Part shown: positions 45,102-55,812 of the stretch, piece by piece
Position numbering within the stretch: the first letter of the stretch is position 1
How the letters are laid out: each line of letters begins with the position of its first letter
DNA from: Wurfbainia villosa
Taxonomy: Eukaryota > Streptophyta > Magnoliopsida > Zingiberales > Zingiberaceae
DNA: 64,000 bases
Assembly: GCA_025175895.1 (NCBI GenBank)
Contig: CM045996.1
Coordinates: forward strand, 108,613,179 to 108,677,178
Direction of reading: 5' to 3'
The notes under the pieces: generated by a model
Told to the model about the DNA's origin: nothing
Databases searched by the model: none
What the model saw: the letters and a program-made list of their open reading frames with translations, nothing else
Position numbers and translations under genes: made by a program

Positions 45102-46988
45102 TGTAGGGATGTATACTGAAAAGTCTATCTTTTGTATAAACATCTTTATTTTGAAATAAGAATCACATGATCATTGTTTGCATTTTTATGGTTATGAAAT
45201 ATTGTCTAATACATTACATTATAGATAACATGGTGTGTGGTGTCACACGGGAGATCATGTTATCGGCTCCTTGTAAAGTATAAGTAAAGGCTTTGGACAA
45301 ACCATCGGAATGGTTGTAGTGTGATTTGGTATTGGTTTGTCTTGACCATAGAATCACACTAGTGCACTTTGTGTGTATTGAGTAGGACTGACTTAGAGGT
45401 GATTTAATTTATTGCTGACTACATAATCGAATCGGACCTCAGATATTATTTTGTACATGCTCTTAATCCCGATATAATAACGTGCACATATACTTAGTAT
45501 TCATCTCTTTGATTTACCAATGGGCGAGATTTATAGATTAAATCGATAGGCTCGGTAAGTTGGGAGATGATATTATATATATGGTGTCGTTGATTATAGG
45601 AGGAAACTGTGTCCTATATATTAGGATGATGATGTCCCCTTGAGGAGCTCATAAGGTTCATCATATAAACCCTGCAGGTGGACTTGGTCCGGCATGATAA
45701 AAATGTTGAGTGGTACTACTCATGGAGTTAGATGTTGATTAATTAATGGTTAGTAAATTAATTAATCGACGAACATTCGAGATCTTAAATACGGGGAGAA
45801 AATGTACAAATAATATGTGGATCCCATATTAACTTATGGGGGTTGGTGAGGTAGATCAATGATAATCCTCTAGTGGAATGGATAATCATTAATGGATTAG
45901 ACTTTATGTGGGCTTGATCCCTTGGGTGGCCAAGATCCAACTCCTCCTCATGGTCCCTAATGTAGCCTATTAACACCTCATGAAGCTTAGATCCAATGGA
46001 TAGAAACAAAACTCTAGATCCAAAGGTAGAGATTAAATCTCTAGATCCGACGGTTGAGATTAAATCCCTAGAACCAATGGTGGAGATTAAAACATGGCTT
46101 ATCCCTAACTCTATAAAAGGAGGGCAAGGGGTGGGTGGCAACTAATGAATCCTAATTAAGATAGGATTAGGGTTTGGAGGCTCAGGGTTTTGGAGGCTTA
46201 GGGTTTTGGAGGCTTGGGCGGCAAGAAGAATAGGGTTGGCGGCACCAAATAAGGAATCCGTTTCCTTATCTCCTCCTTCTTCAATCTTGCTGGCGCCCAA
46301 ACAGCTCCTCCCACACCTTGGCTGGTGGCCAAAGCCCCTCTTCTCCTTCTCCTTGGCTAGTGGAAACAAGATTTAGGGCTTTCCCTTGGTGTCTTGGCCA
46401 GATTCCACCTTATTCTCTTCTTCCTTCTTGGCCGGCGGCAAGCTCCAACATTGGATGTTGGTGGTTGGTTGAAAGAAGGAAAGGAGCTTTATTTCTATTC
46501 TTTCTCTTGCTCGAAATGAGCAAGGAAGGAAGATTAGCGATCTTGGAGGTTCAACTTTTGGTAGATCGGCTCCCACACGACGTCCGAAAGGAGGAAGGTC
46601 ATACATTAGAAGATCGAGAGGTATATCGATTCTCTATTCTCTTTTGTAACATGTTTGTTTTTGTTTTTCAATTATGAGCATGATATAATCTGTTTGTGGA
46701 TAAATAATATTTGGATCCTGAACATAAACATGAAAGCTGGCAATCCAGACATCGTCTATTCCGCGGCTACTCGTAGAATAGAGGTTGGTCGCTTGAACAA
46801 CAAGTTTGTTCAAGAGACCTCTCTAAACGAATAGCACGATGATGACTTGGTTGTTTGGGCAATCCCTTTTGTCTAGGATTAAATTTTTTTTTAATCCGGG
46901 GACATCGATGGGATCGCCATGAACAAATGATCGAGGTGAAGTGGGAAGTGAAGTTTTCCCTCGCGGATCAATGAAACCAAACCCTTCA
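45102..46988 (+). mobile_element. Copia-C 3' LTR
   Basis: 1887 bp, TGTAGGG...CCCTTCA, followed by ATAAC. It differs from the 5' LTR by scattered substitutions and one fewer copy of the 'gagattaaatc' repeat, plus an extra 'ggcttagggttttgga' copy near 46190. Confidence 0.9.
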
Positions 46989-46993
46989 ATAAC

Positions 46994-47061
46994 ATCGTAA
47001 CTTAAACCCTTTGCAACACACATCAAAACCAATATCATACTTGGGATGATTGCCCTAACAA
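46994..47061 (-). mobile_element. SIRE-1 3' LTR, remaining end
   Basis: The 68 bp that complete the LTR after Copia-C and its TSD. The minus-strand LTR start TGTTAGGGCAATC is at 47061, next to the polypurine tract 47062-47079 (minus AAAAAAGGGGAGAT). Confidence 0.85.
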
Positions 47062-47079
47062 TCTCCCCTTTTTTGATGT

Positions 47080-48056
47080 GTGGAAATATGCTTAAGTTAG
47101 GTAAAAGAAACTTAAGAACACTTAAGGAAAAGTAAGCATGTAAATCAAACATGGATATCAAAACTCTCCCTTAACACATGCTAACTCCCCCTTAACACCT
47201 GCAAGGGCATGATTAACTTAAACCTTACAATTCTTCCCTTTTGACACCATCAAAAAGATCATACATATCTTATATAATATGATATCAATATCTAAGGGAA
47301 TAAAAATATCAAAAATCAGATTTGAAAACCAAAAACCCAATTTTGCTTGTAGCAGTTGACTGGCATCAACCATCAGTTGATTGGTATCTAATAATTTCGA
47401 ATTCTGATTTCTAAAGCCAACTTCATAAATGCATTAAAAAATCAGGAAAATTCGAAAAATCATGAAATTTGAGAACACATTTCTTATGCCTCCCTCTATT
47501 AGTGAAAAATAATTTTTCATGAAAATGCATAAGATTTTTGAAAATTAGGCAAAATCTCAAAAGCTCTATAATTTGCAAACATTGAATCAACTTTGAAACC
47601 TAGTTTTGCCTTAAAATGTTTTAAAACATAAACTCACAGTTTTCACAACATGAAACATTTTTAAATCGTTAAAAATATCCAACTAGGATTTTTGGACAAG
47701 ATGTTCATGAATTAAATATTTTCTTTCCCCATAGTTGGTCTATGATTGCTATGTCATGATACATATAATGACTCATCAAAATGTCATAAGCATTAGTGAA
47801 TCATTTGAATCAACCTAACATCTCACCCATTGCCATGTTATCAATCAAGTTCTCCTTATAGTGAATTGTGAGATGTAACTAAGGTATTTATACTTAACCA
47901 AAAATTTCATGCAATGCTACCAAGGTTAAGTATCATCCATCATGATTATAAATCAAGTACCACCCATTATCATCATAAGACAACCATTAGAAGGATATTA
48001 AATAATTTCAAATATGGTTGACTATTCTAGGTTTTTCTAACCTTTAAGGATTGACT
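47080..48056 (-). other. SIRE-1 3' non-coding tail
   Basis: About 1 kb, AT-rich, between the gag end and the polypurine tract. No domain seen; pol is absent. Confidence 0.7.
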
Positions 48057-49679
48057 TTGGGAATCCAATATAAGTTCTTTCCAATAGAGTTCGCCAAGTA
48101 TTCCTTAGGGATCCATTTTCTAGCTACCATTATAGTCTTTGATTGCCCCTTGCAATTAGACAATGGTATGCCTTTTCATTCTTAGATCCCTTATATCCCA
48201 AGCCCTTTTTGTTAAAGCTTTCTCTTTGGCTCCCAATGATCATGTTCAAAGTATTTGATCCTATAGTAAATTTTTCAAGGGTCTTAGTAAGGTATTCTAC
48301 TTTTTCCCTTAAAACCTTATTTTCCACTAAGCATGCATCATTTAAACTAGAAGAAACAACATCATCATGTGAACATGCATTTTCTAGCTTTTCTTCTAGA
48401 GTTCTAATTTCATTTTGCATGCATTTATTTTTCATTTTAGTCCTAAATAAATCCCTAGTCAAACTTGAAATCATGGAAACAACATTTTGCGTAGAGAGAT
48501 TTTTTACCTCACTTACCCAATCTTCTTCTTCCGATTCTGATGATGATGCTCCCACTACACTTGAGCTCTTCTCCTCACTTGTGCTTCCTTCTTCTCGTTC
48601 GGATGAAGTGGAGGCTACATCTTCTACTTCCATAAGTGCAAAATGTGAGATGACTTCTCTTTCTCTCAATGAAGATGAGTCATCCCATGTAGCTTTTAGG
48701 TTTCGGGAGGATGATTTCTTATCCTTTGCCTTCTTCCCTTCTTTCTTCTTGCCTTATTTCTTCTTATCATTCTTCTTCTTTTCTTCCTTGCTTTTGTTCA
48801 ATAGAGGACACTCATCCCTCATATGTCTTTCTCCATGGCAATTGTAGCATATGATCTTCCTTCTACTTCTCCTATCATTAGACTTGTTAAATTTAAAGCT
48901 TTTAAAAGCACGGCATACCTTTCTTACCATGTATGCCTCTTCATCGTTATCCATTGAAGAATGTGACTCGTCATCCAATGAAGAGGGAGTGGTCTTCTTC
49001 TTCTTCCCCTTATTTGCCACTAGTGCTACTCCCCTTGATTAAGTGCTTGGTTCTTCTACTATTCCTCAAAGCGAGTTTCATGAAGTTCCATAGTAGAAAA
49101 GAATTTTTCTAAGGTACTAACCTCTAGATTCCTTGGTATGTAGAAAGAATCTGCCATGGAGCTCCATTTTGATGATCGGGGGAAGGCATCAATAGCTTTC
49201 ATTATTATATCCCAGTTTGAAAGCTTCTTCCCTACACTTGATAAACCATTAATAATCTCCTTAAATCTATAATGTAAAGACAATACCTTTTCTCCTTTAT
49301 AAAATTTTATGTTATTAAGTTGTGATCGGAGAAGGTCTCGTCTTTCTAGTTTTGCTTCGGATGTGCTTTCATGAAGCTTTATCAACTTCTCCCACATCTC
49401 CTTGCCGCTTGAGCATTCTTCAATTCAGTTAATTTCTTGTTGAGGTAGCACGTTGAAGAGATGACGCTTGGCCTTTGAATTTGCTAGGTGCCCCTCCTTT
49501 TGCTTCTTGGTCCATCTTGATTTTTCGATTGGCCTCCCTTTTTCATCCCAAGGTATCTCGAAACCACTTTCCTTAATTAACATTATATCGAAGTCGGTTT
49601 CGAAAAATACCTCCATCCTCTTCTTCCACCATGAGAAATCGCCTTCAAACTTTGGTGGGTGGATGTTCATGTTGGCCAT
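48057..49679 (-). pseudogene. SIRE-1 gag
   Basis: Starts MANMNIHPPKFEGDFSWWKKRMEVFFETDF at 49679. A TGA near 49425 stands where SIRE-2 has an Arg codon (CGA-type to TGA, a CpG transition). The same frame continues at 49397-49059 through MWEKLIKLHESTSEAKLERRDLL and IDAFPRSSKWSSM. A frameshift near 49060 leads to 49020-48754 with the knuckle CYNCHGERHMRDEC. One TAA in the Lys-rich tract follows, then 48669-48130 with KATWDDSSS upstream, an acidic Ser-Glu segment and a coiled-coil-like region. The C-terminal KWIPKEYLANSIGKNLYWIPKV segment is near 48057-48125. Confidence 0.85.
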
Positions 49680-49725
49680 TGTTGTTGTGCTTGTTGTGGT
49701 GATGAGTCCGTTGACAAGAAACCTT

Positions 49726-49737
49726 GCTCTGATACCA
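49726..49737 (-). other. Primer-binding site, SIRE-1
   Basis: Minus-strand TGGTATCAGAGC two bases inside the 5' LTR end; initiator tRNA-Met type. Confidence 0.9.
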
Positions 49738-49739
49738 CT

Positions 49740-51058
49740 TGTTGGGTATCGGTGGTTTGGCTAGAAGGGGGGTTGAATAGCCTTGATCGTGCTCGATGGA
49801 ACTCGCTCGTGCTTAATTGTCTACAATCTTGTTAGTGCAGTGGAATAAAGATAATAAAGACAATTAAGACTAAAAACAAAGTAAAGAGAAAGATATGCAA
49901 ACGCAAATAGATGTAACGTGGTCCACGACCCTTGCCCTAATCCACGACAATCCATTAGGTGGATCACTCCCTCAACAAATCCACTAAACTTCACCTTTAG
50001 CTCAATCAAGGTGGAGAAAAACCTCTTTTACACAAGCTCTCCCTCTTACAATAAAATAGAGATAGAAACAAGGAATAGAAGAGTAAAACATTTAGGAGAC
50101 TTGGGGAACACTTAGGAGTGGAAGCATTTGCTTCCCCAAGGCCCCCAAGCTCTCTTTTTATAGAGAAGAGAGATTTCTTCCCGTTGGGCATGCATCAGTC
50201 GACTACTGCATGCCATCAGTCGACTATCGCTATAATAGACCACTTCCAATGGCTTCTGACCAAGCCTGATTCATGGTCGTCATCATCCAACGACATGTTG
50301 GGCAGTCGACTGTCGCAATCGGCAGTCGACTAGTGCCTATGTAGCCTACTGATCAGTCGGCTACGGGAGGTTTTACGCCTGTGTCCACTTGTAGCAGTCG
50401 ACTTCCATACCATGGGAGTCTACTGATAGTGAACCAGTCGACTGATAGGCCATAAACCCTAGCCGAACACCAGTAACTAACAGTCAACATAGACCAATCA
50501 ACTGATATCTATATCAGTCGACTATTGTCGATAAAACCACAAACAACAAGTTGTTTGAGCATCCGACCATCGGGTAAAACCTCAAACACCATGTTTGAGC
50601 ATCCAACACTTGATCTTAGTCATTTTTCCAAGTTCACCTAACTTGAGCTACCCCGTACCGGGTTACAATTGCTCAATTCTCATCTCCCATGGAGTCCCTC
50701 ACTGAAGCTCTCTTCCTCTGGCCTACGTCCTTCGGATGCACTAAGCTCGCAGCTTCTCCCGTGTCATCCTTCGTGTCTTGCCCTCAAGTCTGCTTCCTTT
50801 TGCTTCACTCCATTTGCTTCTTGTCCAACAATCCCTCAGATGCCCCAAGCTCATGACTTTTCCCGTGCCATCCTTCACTGACTCAAGGACCCGAGCCATG
50901 AGATGATGAACTTGTCAATGCTTCATCAAGTAAACCATGTGTGATTCACCAAGTCATGCACAACTTGAACACACACATCAAAACACATAACATCCTAACT
51001 TAAACTTTTTGCCACACACATCAAAACCAAGATCATACTTGGGTTGATTGCCCTAACA
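49740..51058 (-). mobile_element. SIRE-1 5' LTR
   Basis: 1319 bp. Minus-strand TATA box TATAAAAAG at 50154-50162. A cluster of CAGTCGACTG-like palindromes is at about 50195-50525. It begins (minus) TGTTAGGGCAATC at 51058. Confidence 0.85.
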
Positions 51059-51063
51059 TAATG
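51059..51063. other. Target-site duplication of SIRE-1 (right, TAATG)
   Basis: Partner of GAATG at 31744-31748. Confidence 0.8.
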
Positions 51064-51918
51064 GTGTATCCGAACGGAGAAATCATACTTTATTAGATAT
51101 GGTACAATCGATGATGAGTCAGACTGATCTACCTACTTTCTTCTGGGGATTTGCTCTAGAGATGACTGTCTTTAAACTTAACCGCATTCCATCTAAAGCT
51201 ATCATAAAGACACCATATACGATATGGACTGGGAAGAGTCACAAAAGGTCTTTAATGAAGATTTGTGGTTGTGAGGCTTATGTTCGACGTCAAGTCTCCA
51301 ACAAGTTAGGTCCCAAATCAGACAAGTGCTACTTTATAGGATATCCCAAAGAAAAAAAGGGATATTAATTTTACAATCCAACACATGGAAAAGTGTTTGT
51401 CGCTAGAAATGACATATTTTTAGAAAGAGAGTTCATTTCTAGAAGAACTAGTGGGAGTAAAATTCATCTTGAAGAAGTTCAAGATATAGATAGCATTAAG
51501 GGCTTGATGGAAATTGAGCAGGCACCACAAAGTGTTGTGGATGATGAGATTATTGCACAAGAAGTTGTGGAGCAACAACCTATTCAAGTAGACCAAGCTC
51601 TTCGCAGGTCTAATAGGATACGTCATCAACCTGAGAGATATTCATTTCTTTTGTCTGACCATGATGACCTTATTCTTATTGAGTTGAACAAGCCTACATC
51701 CTATCAGGAAGTTGTGATGAGCCCGAATTTTGAGAAATGGATGGAGGCCATGAGGTCCGAAATGGAATCCATGTACACTAACCAAGTATGGACTTTAGTT
51801 GAGCCACCTGAAGGGGTCAAACTCATTGGGTGTAAGTGGGTCTTTAAGAGAAAGACTGAAGTGGATGGTCTTATGCATACCTATAAAAAGCGATTGGTAG
51901 CTAAAGGTTTCAAGAAGA
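51059..51918 (+). pseudogene. Copia-B integrase C-terminus and RT start
   Basis: Resumes the unit 5 Copia-B integrase after SIRE-1 and its TSD. The NGVSERRNHTLLDMVQ segment carries the third catalytic residue Glu. WGFALEMTVFKLNRIPSKAI, KICGCEAYVRRQ and GPKSDKCYFIGYPKEKKGY follow, then a TAA (Tyr to stop). Next are the C-terminal part (VFVARNDIFLEREFI), the linker (LRRSNRIRHQPERY) and the RT start (NQVWTLVEPPEGVKLIGCKWVFKRKTEVDG, RLVAKGFKK). RT is cut at 51918 by SIRE-2, and the open frame 51393-51977 runs 19 codons into the SIRE-2 LTR, which is accidental. The family differs from Copia-A in sequence throughout. Confidence 0.85.
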
Positions 51919-52300
51919 TGTTAGTGCAATCGATCCTTGATATGGTTTTGATGTGTGTGGCAAAGGGTTTAAGTTAGGATGTGTGGATTTGATATGTGCG
52001 TTGGAGTCTTGCAGGACTTAGTAATTCGCACATGGGGCCATGGCAAGTTTCACCTCTCATGACTCGGTCTTTGAGTCGGTGAAGGATGGCTTTGCGGAAG
52101 CCATGCGCTTGGAGCATCCGAGGGACCGCCGGACGAGGAGCTTAGAGTGAAGCCGGAGGAAGTAGACTTCAAAGCGAGATGCGATGGATGGTGCTGGAGA
52201 GCCGTGCGCTTGGCGCATCCGAGGGACAAGGTCGGACGAAGATAACTTCAAAGGTGAGGGACTCTAAGGGATGAGAGTGAGCGAATGTAACCCAGGAAGG

Positions 52301-52305
52301 GGTAG
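52301..52305. other. Target-site duplication of the gypsy element (GGTAG)
   Basis: GGTAG at 52301-52305 and again at 62115-62119, both in SIRE-2 LTR sequence. Confidence 0.9.
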
Positions 52306-52314
52306 TGTAACGCC

Positions 52315-52338
52315 CGTAAAATTTCTAGCAATTTTACG
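52315..52338. repeat. Hairpin at the LTR start
   Basis: Perfect 9-bp inverted repeat CGTAAAATT/AATTTTACG around TCTAGC, nine bases inside the LTR; repeated at the 3' LTR start (58611-58634). Confidence 0.75.
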
Positions 52339-52601
52339 AGAATTTTGGCTTTATGATGATAGGCTTTATGTGGGCCTTTTTGGAAAAATAAAAGAAAATA
52401 AGCCAAAAAAAAAAAAAGGAGATGCAAAGCCTAGGAATTTAACCCCAAACCTCTAGAGATAGCCAAGCCCTATAGATGCACCTACTAACCATAAGCCCAA
52501 TAGAATTATATCAATAGAGGAAGAGGGGAATTTATAGATAAGTGGAAGAAGGGTAAGTGAAGGGGCATGACAAAGAAAAGAGAAACTTGTCTTCCTCCCT
52601 T

Positions 52602-52608
52602 TATAAAG
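52602..52608 (+). promoter_or_regulatory. TATA box, gypsy 5' LTR
   Basis: TATAAAG in a CT-rich to GA-rich context; same at 58897-58903. Confidence 0.55.
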
Positions 52609-52924
52609 AAGAAGGAAGTTTCCATTTGGCCATTTTCTTCCTCTCCTCTTCATCCTCACCGAAACCAACCTCCTTCTTCTTCCTTTAGCCGAGACCCCCT
52701 TTCAAGCTAGGAGAAAGCTAGGTGACCTCCATTAGGTCATCTCTCAAGCAAAGCGAAGGATGTAAGTTTTTCCCTCACCTACAGTGTATTAGTTTCGTAG
52801 GTTAAATTTCATGTAAGAACGATGAAGTTGTAGCCCTTGTAGGTTTCGGCCAATCAAGTTTTCTTGGGCTAAGATTCATGAAAATGTTTCTAGGGAACTT
52901 CTATAGGTTTTATGCTCACTATAG

Positions 52925-53510
52925 GACCTTTTAGGGGACAAAGATTCTAACTTGGTGCCCTTATAGGTTTCGGCCACCAAGGCCTTTTAGGGTTAGGGTT
53001 TTTATGACAACTCCCTCTTATGAGGTTAGGCCATGATAATGCTTATGACTGAATTTTAGGGGACAAAACCTAAGTTTGAACCCATTCCATGTTTCGGCCA
53101 ACCCATATAATTAGGGTTAGGGTTGCATGAAAATGTTCCTAATGACACTAGGTTAAGTAATAATGCTTTATGAATGGACTTTAGGGGACAAAACCTAAGT
53201 TTGAACCCATTCCATGTTTCGGCCAACCAATATAATTAGGGTTAGGGTTGCATGAAAATGTTCCTAATGACACTAGGGTAAGTAATAATGCTTATGAATG
53301 AACTTTAGGGGACAAAAGTCCAAAGATCTAACCTTACAAGATTCGGCCAACCAATGAAAGTAAGGTTAGGGTTGCATGAAAATATCCCTAATGATACTAT
53401 GATTAGTTATAAGGCTTCATGAGTGAACTTTAGGGGACAAAACCCAAGCTCGAGCCCCTTACAAGATTCGGGCAACCCATGGTTTTAGGGTTAGGGTTTC
53501 ATGAAAACAC
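52925..53510 (+). repeat. Tandem repeat block 1 with telomere-like motif
   Basis: Five degenerate units of about 116-135 bp, each with TTTAGGGGACAAA, a TTTCGGCCAACC-like segment and (T)TTAGGGTTAGGGTT (near 52985, 53111, 53236, 53362, 53484). The same block is in the 3' LTR (about 59220-59810). Confidence 0.8.
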
Positions 53511-53557
53511 CCCCCCCCCCACATGTAGTTGTGCTAAGGGTATGGTTTTTGTTTGAT

Positions 53558-53925
53558 TAATATGCCATGAATATGCATAGGAAATATTCTTCATGTTTAT
53601 GATATAATGTGCCATGAAATATGCTTAGGTGATGAACATATTTTTATGATTTAATATGCCATGGATATGCCAAAGAAATAGGCTTCATGTTATGATGTAA
53701 TGTGCCATGAAATAGGCTTAGGTGATGAACATGTTTTTATGATTTAATATGCCTTGAATATGCTTAGGAAACATGCTACATGTTGATGATGTAATGTGCC
53801 ATGAAATATGCTTAGGTGATGAACATGTTTTTGTGATTTAATATGCCATGAATATGCCAAGGAAATATGCTTCATGTTTATGATGTAATGTGCCACGAAA
53901 TATGCCTGTATGATGAACATGTTTA
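53558..53925 (+). repeat. Tandem repeat block 2 (~94 bp unit)
   Basis: Four units starting TTAATATGCC(A/T)TG near 53558, 53651, 53741 and 53837. Each contains TGTGCCATGAAATA.GC and GATGAACAT. Mirrored in the 3' LTR near 59860-60225. Confidence 0.8.
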
Positions 53926-53974
53926 TACTTTATGACCCCTTTAGGGTACTCTTATGTTATGAATGCATGTGTCC

Positions 53975-54190
53975 TTATGATAAGATGGAGATGCTTCCCT
54001 TTCAAGTAGGGACCAAGAGCTCTCCTTATGAAAAGATGGAGATGCTTCCCTTTCAAGTAGGGATCAAGAGCTCTCCTTAAGATAAGATAAAATGGAGATG
54101 CTTCCCTTTCAAGTAGGGATCAAGAGCTCTCCTTATGATAAGATGAGATTAAGATGCTTCCCTTTTTATGATGGGGGATCAAGAGCATTC
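53975..54190 (+). repeat. Tandem repeat block 3 (~50 bp unit)
   Basis: Four units of GAGATGCTTCCCTTTCAAG followed by TAGGGA(C/T)CAAGAGCTCTCC; the last is degenerate. Mirrored near 60275-60490. Confidence 0.8.
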
Positions 54191-54413
54191 ATTATATTAT
54201 GACGGAAAAGAAAAGAATTAAGTATTTTACTTTGCAAGAGGTTAAGTACCGACCGTCGGTGGTCGTTAATCAAATCCATAGGGACATAAGAAGGCGTAAG
54301 AGGTCTTGCCACAGTAAGGCGTAAGAGGTCTTGCTCTAGTAGGATTTGGTGGCTCGCTACTGACCTATTAGAACAGCGCATTATGTGGTACTTAACCTGG
54401 GGCCCCCCAAACA

Positions 54414-54830
54414 AGTTATGATGAATTTGAAGTATCTATAAGTATATGTTTTGAAAAGGAAAGACTTTTATGATTATTGTGTATGCTCATGTTAAATACT
54501 CAATGCTTGAACTATGTTCTTTATGCATGCTAGATGTTATGAAGTTATGATGATATGGAAGTATCTATAAGTATATGTTTTGAAAAGAAAAGACTTTTAT
54601 GATTATTGTGTATGCTCATGTTAAATACCCGGAATGCTTGCGAACTATGTTTTTTTTATGCATGCTAGATGTTATGAAGTTATGATGATATGGAAGTATC
54701 TATAAGTATATGTTTTGAAAAGAAAAGACTTTTCATGATATTGTGTATGCTTATGTTAAATACCCTGAATGCTTGCGAACTATGTTCCTTATGCATGCTA
54801 GATGTTATGAAGTTATGATGTTTAGAGTTA
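54414..54830 (+). repeat. Tandem repeat block 4 (~130 bp unit)
   Basis: Three units plus a partial: GAAGTATCTATAAGTATATG ... ATGCATGCTAGATGTTATG. Mirrored near 60715-61120. Units of one LTR differ mainly by loss of CTG/GCG-type triplets in 'ccctgaatgcttgcgaac'. Confidence 0.8.
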
Positions 54831-55812
54831 AGTTTAAGAATGTTGCGACTATGTACTTCATGCTAGTTTAGAATTTATGATGTGGTGAATGTTATGGTTA
54901 AGTTTATGAATACTTGCGATTATGTTCTTTCTACAAGTTTAGGATTTATGTTATTACAAATGTTTATGTCCAAGTTAAACAAATGCTTATGATTATGTCC
55001 TTTATGCATGATTGGATTCCCTGATGAATGGTCATGGTTAAGTTGAAGAATGTTTGTGCCTATGTACTTTATGTAGGTTAAGATGTAGGATGTTACGGAT
55101 GCTTAGGTTAGGAATGCTTATTGTTAAGTTTTAAAACGCTTATGAATATGTCTTTCATGCATGCTTAGTTTTATGTAGTTATAATGCTTATGTTCAAATT
55201 ATGCCCTGCTTAGATTAATTATGCTTTCTATGCCATGCTCAGTTTTTATTACATGGATATGTTGTTGATCAGGGTTGCCATGAAATACTTAGGTCCTTTA
55301 TGCTAGTATGCTCATGTTCTAATTGCTTGATGAAGTTTGTGGCTTTTGTGAGTAGGCAAGGATCTTACTAAGCTATATGCTTATAGTTCATGTTGTCCAT
55401 ATACTGCAGATAAAGGAAGTCTGCGCTAGAGGAAGTAGCAGGAGGGGCCAAGTGTGTGTGATAGTGGCATGGTGAAAGAAGACCCTATACTATCTGCTTG
55501 TATTTATATGTTCTAAGAACAACTTAAGACATTGCTTCCGCTTATAAGACTTGTGTTTAATGAGTATCATCTACTTAAGAAGGTTGGAAATGTTAGAACT
55601 CATGAACGAATCTTTATGTATGCATGTTATGAAAGATATGTTAACATGCTAATGATGAATATGATATGTGATGCATGTGCAAAAGAAAGTTTAAGTTATG
55701 ATGGCCTGTTAAAGTACGTAGGTTGTGAGAGGATCCATATGTAGTATGTTTAAAAAAAAAAAAAGGAGTAACAGTAGCGCCGCCCTGAGAGCAGATAAGG
55801 GCGGGCGTTACA

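Larger units (their letters stand above)
33009..46988 (+). mobile_element. Copia-C element (with nested Copia-D)
   Basis: Full-length Ty1/copia element of 8.8 kb once Copia-D is removed. LTRs are 33009-34923 and 45102-46988 (TGTAGGG...CCCTTCA). The primer-binding site is at 34926-34938 and the polypurine tract AAGTGGGAGAT at 45091-45101. The domain order is gag, protease, integrase, RT, RNase H. Several stops and altered catalytic residues show it is dead. Confidence 0.9.
31749..51058 (-). mobile_element. SIRE-1, gag-only SIRE-like copia element (with nested Copia-C)
   Basis: Minus-strand element. The 5' LTR is 49740-51058, with a primer-binding site at 49726-49737. Gag is at 48057-49679, the polypurine tract at 47062-47079, and the 3' LTR is 46994-47061 plus 31749-33008, split by Copia-C. 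Without Copia-C it is about 5.3 kb. The LTRs start TGTTAGGGCAATC and end ATACCCAACA or ATCCCCAACA. The internal region of 2.7 kb encodes only a SIRE/Maximus-type Gag and has no protease, integrase or RT, matching the non-autonomous class called TR-GAG. Confidence 0.85.
52306..55812 (+). mobile_element. Gypsy element 5' LTR (3.5 kb)
   Basis: 3507 bp. Near-identical to the 3' LTR apart from indel-rich patches near 54240-54400 and 54500. TATA box TATAAAG at 52602-52608 after GGGCATGACAAAGAAAAG. Most of the remainder consists of tandem repeat blocks, listed separately. Confidence 0.9.

Noticed and set aside
48143..48847. 234-codon plus-strand ORF rich in Phe and Ser
   Set aside because: It is the complement of the Lys/Glu/Ser-rich SIRE-1 gag on the minus strand; the composition is a reverse-complement artefact.
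52985..53500. TTAGGGTTAGGG stretches as a telomere or telomere relic
   Set aside because: Only two hexamers at each site, spaced ~125 bp inside an LTR repeat; no long telomeric run.
53558..54190. Regularly spaced repeats that could be mistaken for a CRISPR array
   Set aside because: Repeats are contiguous tandem units without unique spacers, lie in an LTR and are copied in the other LTR; the genome is a plant.
55532..55744. 70-codon ORF near the end of the gypsy LTR, repeated at 61833-62045
   Set aside because: Identical only because it sits in both LTRs; low-complexity Met/Tyr-rich reading with no similarity I recognise.
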